DNA of 64,000 bases, taken from the NCBI GenBank assembly GCA_964384465.1, contig CAYLLT010000009.1:17746-81745 (forward strand). Reading direction: 5' to 3'. Position numbers and translations under genes: made by a program. The notes beneath the pieces were generated by a model, which did not search any database, was not told the DNA's origin, and worked only from the letters and a program-made list of their open reading frames with translations. Each line of letters begins with the position of its first letter. Position 1 is the stretch's first letter. Shown piece after piece: positions 60,358 through 64,000 of the stretch. This DNA is from CAYLLT01 sp964384465. Its GTDB lineage: Bacteria > Planctomycetota > Phycisphaerae > UBA1845 > PWPN01.

Positions 60358-61629
60358 TCAATCATGACCTTGCACAGTAGTGCCCGTAGCCGCAACGGTT
60401 CCCTGCGACTCGGAATACACCCGCTCCAGCGTGGCCACGAATTGATCGCCCAGAATCTCGCGCGAGAACTCGCGCTCGGCCAGCGCCCGGGAACGTCTGC
60501 CCATTTCGCGAAGCTCCGCGGGGTGGTCGCGCATCCAGACGACCGCGTCGGCGAATGCCCTGGGGTCATCCGGCGGCACGGCCCGGCCGCAGCGGTTCTC
60601 TTCAATGATGCCGGCCAGCCAGCCGGGGTAGTTGTTCAACACCGGCAACCCGCTGGCGATATAGTCGAAAAACTTGTTGGGGGAGGTACCATAATAGAAT
60701 GCGGGCGAGTTCTTCAGGATCATCATGCCCACGTTCATCCTGGGCACCATCTTCGCGAGTTCTCCCTTGGGTGTGGTGCCCACCCAAGTGACCATCGCGT
60801 CCAAGCCGTCATCGCGGCTGCGCTGAATCAGCCGGTCGCGCTGCCCGCCGTATCCGATGAACACGAAGCGCAAGCCCTTCTCGCCGCGCCGCTTCAGCTC
60901 CACGGCCGCATCCAGCACGGCATCAAGCCCGTTGGCCAGCCCGTGTGCACCGGTGAACACCAGCCGAAAATCGCCGGGTGGGCCGAACCGCTCGTCCTGA
61001 AGATTCTTGTCATCCGTCGGCTCGAACAGGTCCAGGTCCGACGCATTGGGGATCATGGTCACGCGTTCTTCCGGGTAGCCGGTCCGGCAGATGCCCTGTT
61101 TGATCCCCGGCGCCAGCGCGATGATGTGATCGGCGGCGAAGTAGATCTTGCGTTCCAAATGGTGAAGATACCATACCAGCAATGGGTTTTTCACCGCGCC
61201 CATGGCCATCGGGATCTCCGGCCAGAGATCGCGGACCTCGAATACGAACGGCACGCCCAGGTGCCGCGCGCCCTTCATGCCCGGAATCCCCACCGTCAGC
61301 GGCGTGGACGAAGCGAAGACCAGATCGGCGTCCAGTCCTTTGACGATCTTCGTCGCCGACCAGGCGAAGCGCCAGAAGGTGGTCGAGCGGCGGAGAAACC
61401 CCATTTTATTGGCGAACAGATCCCCGATACAGATCACGTGGATGCCGTCGATATCCTGATGGGTCACCCGTTCGGTATGTTCGAGAAAATGCGCGGTGGT
61501 CTCGCCGAGGCCGGTGACGACGGTGACGCGATGCCCGGCGGTCATCAAACGCCGGCTCATCTCATACGAGCGCGTCCCGGTGCCCCCCTTCATCGTGGAG
61601 AAGTACTCGTGGATATAAACGACGTGCAT
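60358..61629 (-). CDS. Glycosyltransferase family 4, WbuB-like
   Basis: A 423-residue GT-B enzyme. Its N-terminal part (YIHEYFSTMKGGTGTRSYEM) and FEVRDLWPEIPMAMGAVKNP are typical of WbuB-type fucosaminyl or amino-sugar transferases. The donor domain has LVFTGAHGLANGLDAVLDAA, FIGYGGQRDRLI and SPNKFFDYIASGLPVLNN. It is first in the minus-strand group with the acyltransferases and aminotransferase, supporting an amino-sugar donor. Confidence 0.88.
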   Translation of the reverse strand: MHVVYIHEYFSTMKGGTGTRSYEMSRRLMTAGHRVTVVTGLGETTAHFLEHTERVTHQDIDGIHVICIGDLFANKMGFLRRSTTFWRFAWSATKIVKGLDADLVFASSTPLTVGIPGMKGARHLGVPFVFEVRDLWPEIPMAMGAVKNPLLVWYLHHLERKIYFAADHIIALAPGIKQGICRTGYPEERVTMIPNASDLDLFEPTDDKNLQDERFGPPGDFRLVFTGAHGLANGLDAVLDAAVELKRRGEKGLRFVFIGYGGQRDRLIQRSRDDGLDAMVTWVGTTPKGELAKMVPRMNVGMMILKNSPAFYYGTSPNKFFDYIASGLPVLNNYPGWLAGIIEENRCGRAVPPDDPRAFADAVVWMRDHPAELREMGRRSRALAEREFSREILGDQFVATLERVYSESQGTVAATGTTVQGHD

Positions 61630-61668
61630 GGTCCTCGATGATCGTCAAAAAAAGCTTGAATCGCGTGT

Positions 61669-61697
61669 AGAATAGCTCCATTCCGCAGGCGCGGCAA
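61669..61697 (-). promoter_or_regulatory. Candidate sigma-70-type promoter
   Basis: On the minus strand, TTGCCG (61692-61697) and TATTCT (61669-61674) are separated by 17 bases, and the -10 box lies 40 bases upstream of the GT4 start at 61629. The match is reasonable but such pairs arise by chance. Confidence 0.35.
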
Positions 61698-61739
61698 CCG
61701 CGGCCACGCGCTCGCCTTCGCTCGCGGCTAAACAACTCC

Positions 61740-62885
61740 TCAGATCATCGGCTCGTGTGAGACCTTATCTTTCGCTCGTTGTGAGCCCTGGAGGAGGAAA
61801 TAACCGAGTTCCGAGCGGATGAATCCGTAGAGCGACAGGAGGATGGCCGCGAGAACGCCGCCGGCCAGCCAGAGGTTATATTCCGCCCGAAAGAAGACCT
61901 TCCCCTCGCCCACCGGCGGCATGGTCGTCGGCTGGACGGGCAGCCCGTAGTGTGCCGCCAGATGCTCGATCTGAACGAGATGGATCACGGGGACGCCTTC
62001 ATTGGCAAAGCTGTTCATCACGGATTCAATCATCTTGGCCGACGGCGGGGCGTGAAGGTTCAAACCGGGATCGAACATTCGTTTGCCCACGCGCGTGCCG
62101 ACCGAGATCGTCCCGCCGCCGACGTTGATGTATGCCTTGATCGGCGATGCTTTGGCCTGCTGGTGATAAATGGCCATGCGTCGGGTGATGCTTTCGGCGA
62201 AGGTCTTGGGATTGATCATTTCCAACCCGTTACGCTCGATACCCGCCTTCAACAATTGCCGGCCGTCCTCTGACATGCCCAGGGCGCGGTCTTCCACGCC
62301 GCCGACGGAGGCCGCCACGGATCGAAATTCAAACTTGTGGGACTCGTGAAGCAGCCGTTCCATATCCAGCCAGAGGAAGTCCGGCAGGTTCGCTCCCCAT
62401 TGCGATGCGGCCGCGCTGGAGATGATCACCGGTTTCAGCTCCAGCGTCTGGAGCGCCGAATAAACGCACACATTCAACGCGGGGAACGAGCCGGAACTAC
62501 CCACCGCGACGGTGTCGCCTTTTCTGACCAGGGCCTGCTTGAGCATCTCCACGATGACGGCCGCGAAATTGGGATTCACCGACGTCTGCTTTGAGGAGAG
62601 CACGCCCGGATCGCTGGTCACGGGCGTCATGGCCAGGCCGATCAGCCCCGATTCGGTGGGGTCGGACACCGGATCGATCGGCGGTCCATTCTGGAGTCGC
62701 TGAGCCTTGAGGAAATCCATGGCTTCCGAGGCGAGCTGAGCGGCGGCGAGTTTCTCTTGATAATACGACTGCTGCGTTCGGATCTGAAATTTTTCGACCG
62801 CGGTCAATCCGGCCAGGGCCATTCCGGCCACCAGCAGCAGCGCCGCCCGCGAGACAGTCTTCGGTCTCCAGTAAACCTTCTTCAA
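61740..62885 (-). CDS. pgsW: Poly-gamma-glutamate system protein PgsW
   Basis: The 381-residue product matches the PgsW family. It has an N-terminal membrane helix (SRAALLLVAGMALAGLTAVE), a long soluble part with GDTVAVGSSGSFPALNVCVY and INVGGGTISVG, and a C-terminal helix near residue 345 (LWLAGGVLAAILLSLYGF). It starts on TTG and overlaps pgsC by four bases. PgsW accompanies PgsB and PgsC in bacteria lacking the Bacillus PgsA/CapA; its role is not established. Confidence 0.88.
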   Translation of the reverse strand: MKKVYWRPKTVSRAALLLVAGMALAGLTAVEKFQIRTQQSYYQEKLAAAQLASEAMDFLKAQRLQNGPPIDPVSDPTESGLIGLAMTPVTSDPGVLSSKQTSVNPNFAAVIVEMLKQALVRKGDTVAVGSSGSFPALNVCVYSALQTLELKPVIISSAAASQWGANLPDFLWLDMERLLHESHKFEFRSVAASVGGVEDRALGMSEDGRQLLKAGIERNGLEMINPKTFAESITRRMAIYHQQAKASPIKAYINVGGGTISVGTRVGKRMFDPGLNLHAPPSAKMIESVMNSFANEGVPVIHLVQIEHLAAHYGLPVQPTTMPPVGEGKVFFRAEYNLWLAGGVLAAILLSLYGFIRSELGYFLLQGSQRAKDKVSHEPMI

Positions 62886-63343
62886 GCCGACAGCTCCGTT
62901 CCGACAAACAGGATGAGCAGCAGACGGACCACGACGCTGGCCGTCAGCAGTGCGGCGAATGTTTCGACAACGCCCTGGCGGTCGAGCCAGATCGCGATCA
63001 GCCCCGGGATGATGTAGCCGATGATGCTGTAAGTGTGTTCCATCTGAAGCGATTCATTGGGGGCGACGATCAGCCACCGGATCATCGCTCCGATCAGGTA
63101 GCCGACCAGGATCATGAGCACCGTGCGCCGCTTGCCGTACACGATGATGAACGAAGAAAGCGCCTGAACGACGGCGAAGGTGACAAAACCCGCCGCCAGC
63201 GTCAGGGCGACGGCCAGCGGATTGGTCAGGAACATGGCGATGTAGCCCGGCACGACCATACCACCGGCTACCAGTCCAAAGATCTCCGAGAAGATCAGAC
63301 TGATGACCAGCCCGAAGCCGATCGACAGCGGCAGCAGCCCCAC
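62882..63343 (-). CDS. pgsC: Poly-gamma-glutamate synthase membrane subunit PgsC/CapC
   Basis: The 153-residue membrane protein has about four or five helices: LPLSIGFGLVISLIFSEIFG, VPGYIAMFLTNP and IIGYIIPGLIAIWLDRQGVV are conserved in PgsC/CapC. With PgsB it makes and exports polyglutamate at the membrane. GTG start shares one base with the pgsB stop, so translation is coupled. Confidence 0.92.
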   Translation of the reverse strand: MGLLPLSIGFGLVISLIFSEIFGLVAGGMVVPGYIAMFLTNPLAVALTLAAGFVTFAVVQALSSFIIVYGKRRTVLMILVGYLIGAMIRWLIVAPNESLQMEHTYSIIGYIIPGLIAIWLDRQGVVETFAALLTASVVVRLLLILFVGTELSA

Positions 63344-64000
63344 TACGCCACCTCCCTGCCCGGTACGCCGGAACTCCGGTTGCGGAAGTATTGCACGATG
63401 TCCAGGCCGCAACCGCCGATGTTGCCCATGCCCATCACCAGGGCGGATGGCCCCGCCAGCTCGATCACGGTCTCGAAAATCTCCTCGACGCGCCGGTGCT
63501 CTGCCAGCACGATCTTGCGCATATTCAGTCCATGCCGCGACGCGGCCTTGGCGAAGATGAACGTGCCGCTGCCGATGAGAATGTAGTGATCGGCGGGCCG
63601 CCAGGCCGCGCAGGCCCTGCCGAGCTGCTGAGAGCGGTCCGGCCGATCGATGCGGCAGTTGAAGATCGCGACGCGTTTGCCCACATTGGGAAACTTTTCG
63701 CAGGCGAGGTTCCACAATCGCTCGGTGGACTCCGGGTCGTTGGCGGCAAAGCCGTTCACGAAGAAAACGCGCCGGCCGAAGAAATTGATCTCGTGCGCGG
63801 TCATGACACCCGGATCCGGCTGGGCCGCCCACATCCCGCGCAGGGCGGTCGCGCGATCGATTCCCAGATCGGCGCACACGCGAAGCGCCAGGGCCACATT
63901 CTCGGCATGCTCGACGTATGAAAAACGCGCCAACTCCTCGTTGGTGACGGCGGCGACATCCTCCGAGCTTATCGGCACCAGCGTCGTTCGGCGATCCCGG
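63343..64000 (-). CDS. pgsB: Poly-gamma-glutamate synthase ligase PgsB/CapB, 5' end off window
   Basis: About 219 C-terminal codons are present. The Mur-ligase-like enzyme activates the glutamate carboxylate with ATP and extends the chain. Visible family blocks include ARFSYVEHAENVALALRV, GVMTAHEINFFGRRVFFVNG, FAANDPESTERLWNLACEKF and VMGMGNIGGCGLDIVQYF. The frame stays open to the right edge, so the N-terminal P-loop is not seen. Gene order pgsB-pgsC-pgsW. Confidence 0.92.
   Translation of the reverse strand, partial: RDRRTTLVPISSEDVAAVTNEELARFSYVEHAENVALALRVCADLGIDRATALRGMWAAQPDPGVMTAHEINFFGRRVFFVNGFAANDPESTERLWNLACEKFPNVGKRVAIFNCRIDRPDRSQQLGRACAAWRPADHYILIGSGTFIFAKAASRHGLNMRKIVLAEHRRVEEIFETVIELAGPSALVMGMGNIGGCGLDIVQYFRNRSSGVPGREVA

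Noticed and set aside
60364..61641. 425-codon plus-strand frame opposite the WbuB-like gene
   Set aside because: The minus strand has clear GT4 motifs; the plus frame is compositionally antisense.
1..64000. tRNA, rRNA or riboswitch genes
   Set aside because: I looked in the gaps between genes and saw no cloverleaf, rRNA or known riboswitch core. A covariance-model search would settle this.

Overview
The window looks like a chromosomal segment of a GC-rich, Gram-negative-type bacterium, most probably a planctomycete (Phycisphaerae-like). The signs are a TatD-type hydrolase resembling those of ebo clusters, a pseudopilin with an N-terminal methylation motif and a C-terminal H/DG motif, a very long GreA-domain protein of the kind known in the PVC group, a large DUF4175-like protein, DUF4838 and DUF2723 proteins, and many palindromic repeats in the gaps between genes. 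The taxonomy is an inference from gene content; there is no rRNA or tRNA in view.

Region 1 (1-23 kb) is mixed housekeeping and accessory DNA. It holds a TatD-family hydrolase cut by the left edge, a shortened nucleotidyltransferase-like pair, a zinc alcohol dehydrogenase, a lipoprotein-like unknown, a heptosyltransferase coupled to a secreted protein, a long GreA, and a secreted peptidyl-prolyl isomerase (two cyclophilin domains plus FKBP) split by a one-base frameshift. FolK, a SEC-C protein, a toxin-first RelE/Phd pair and a PD-(D/E)XK-like protein follow. A minus-strand run ispF-cysS-ruvC-ruvA-ruvB has repeat DNA in every gap. It ends with a pseudopilin and a 1053-residue membrane protein with a long low-complexity segment.

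Region 2 (23.2-52.9 kb) is one long plus-strand polysaccharide locus led by a specialised NusG/RfaH-type antiterminator. It encodes nucleotide-sugar enzymes (a UDP-glucuronate-epimerase-like SDR and GDP-mannose 4,6-dehydratase), a Wzx-type flippase, a Wzy-like polymerase, five GT4-like or CgeB-like glycosyltransferases and two methyltransferases. It also has a YdjC and a NodB-type deacetylase, an AsnB amidotransferase, a bi-domain oxidoreductase, a sugar formyltransferase, a heparinase II/III protein, a DUF4838 glycosidase-like protein and a DUF2723 membrane glycosyltransferase. Many genes overlap by 1-4 bases or start on GTG, TTG or CTG.

Region 3 (52.9-56.9 kb) is an accessory island. Copies of one palindromic repeat separate a GYD-domain gene, a truncated ORF6N pseudogene, two small toxin/antitoxin-like modules (one BrnT-like with an AF2212-like partner, one AF2212-like antitoxin with MazF) and a membrane-anchored WD40 propeller of lower GC.

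Region 4 (56.9-64 kb, minus strand) continues the envelope theme. Two FemAB-like acyltransferases flank a DegT-type aminotransferase, followed by a WbuB-type glycosyltransferase and a pgsB-pgsC-pgsW poly-gamma-glutamate operon cut by the right edge. Taken together, regions 2 and 4 suggest a capsule in which glycan and amino-acid chemistry (amidation, formylation, aminoacyl-type transfer, polyglutamate) are combined. No initiating glycosyltransferase, Wza/Wzc exporter or exosortase is present in the window.
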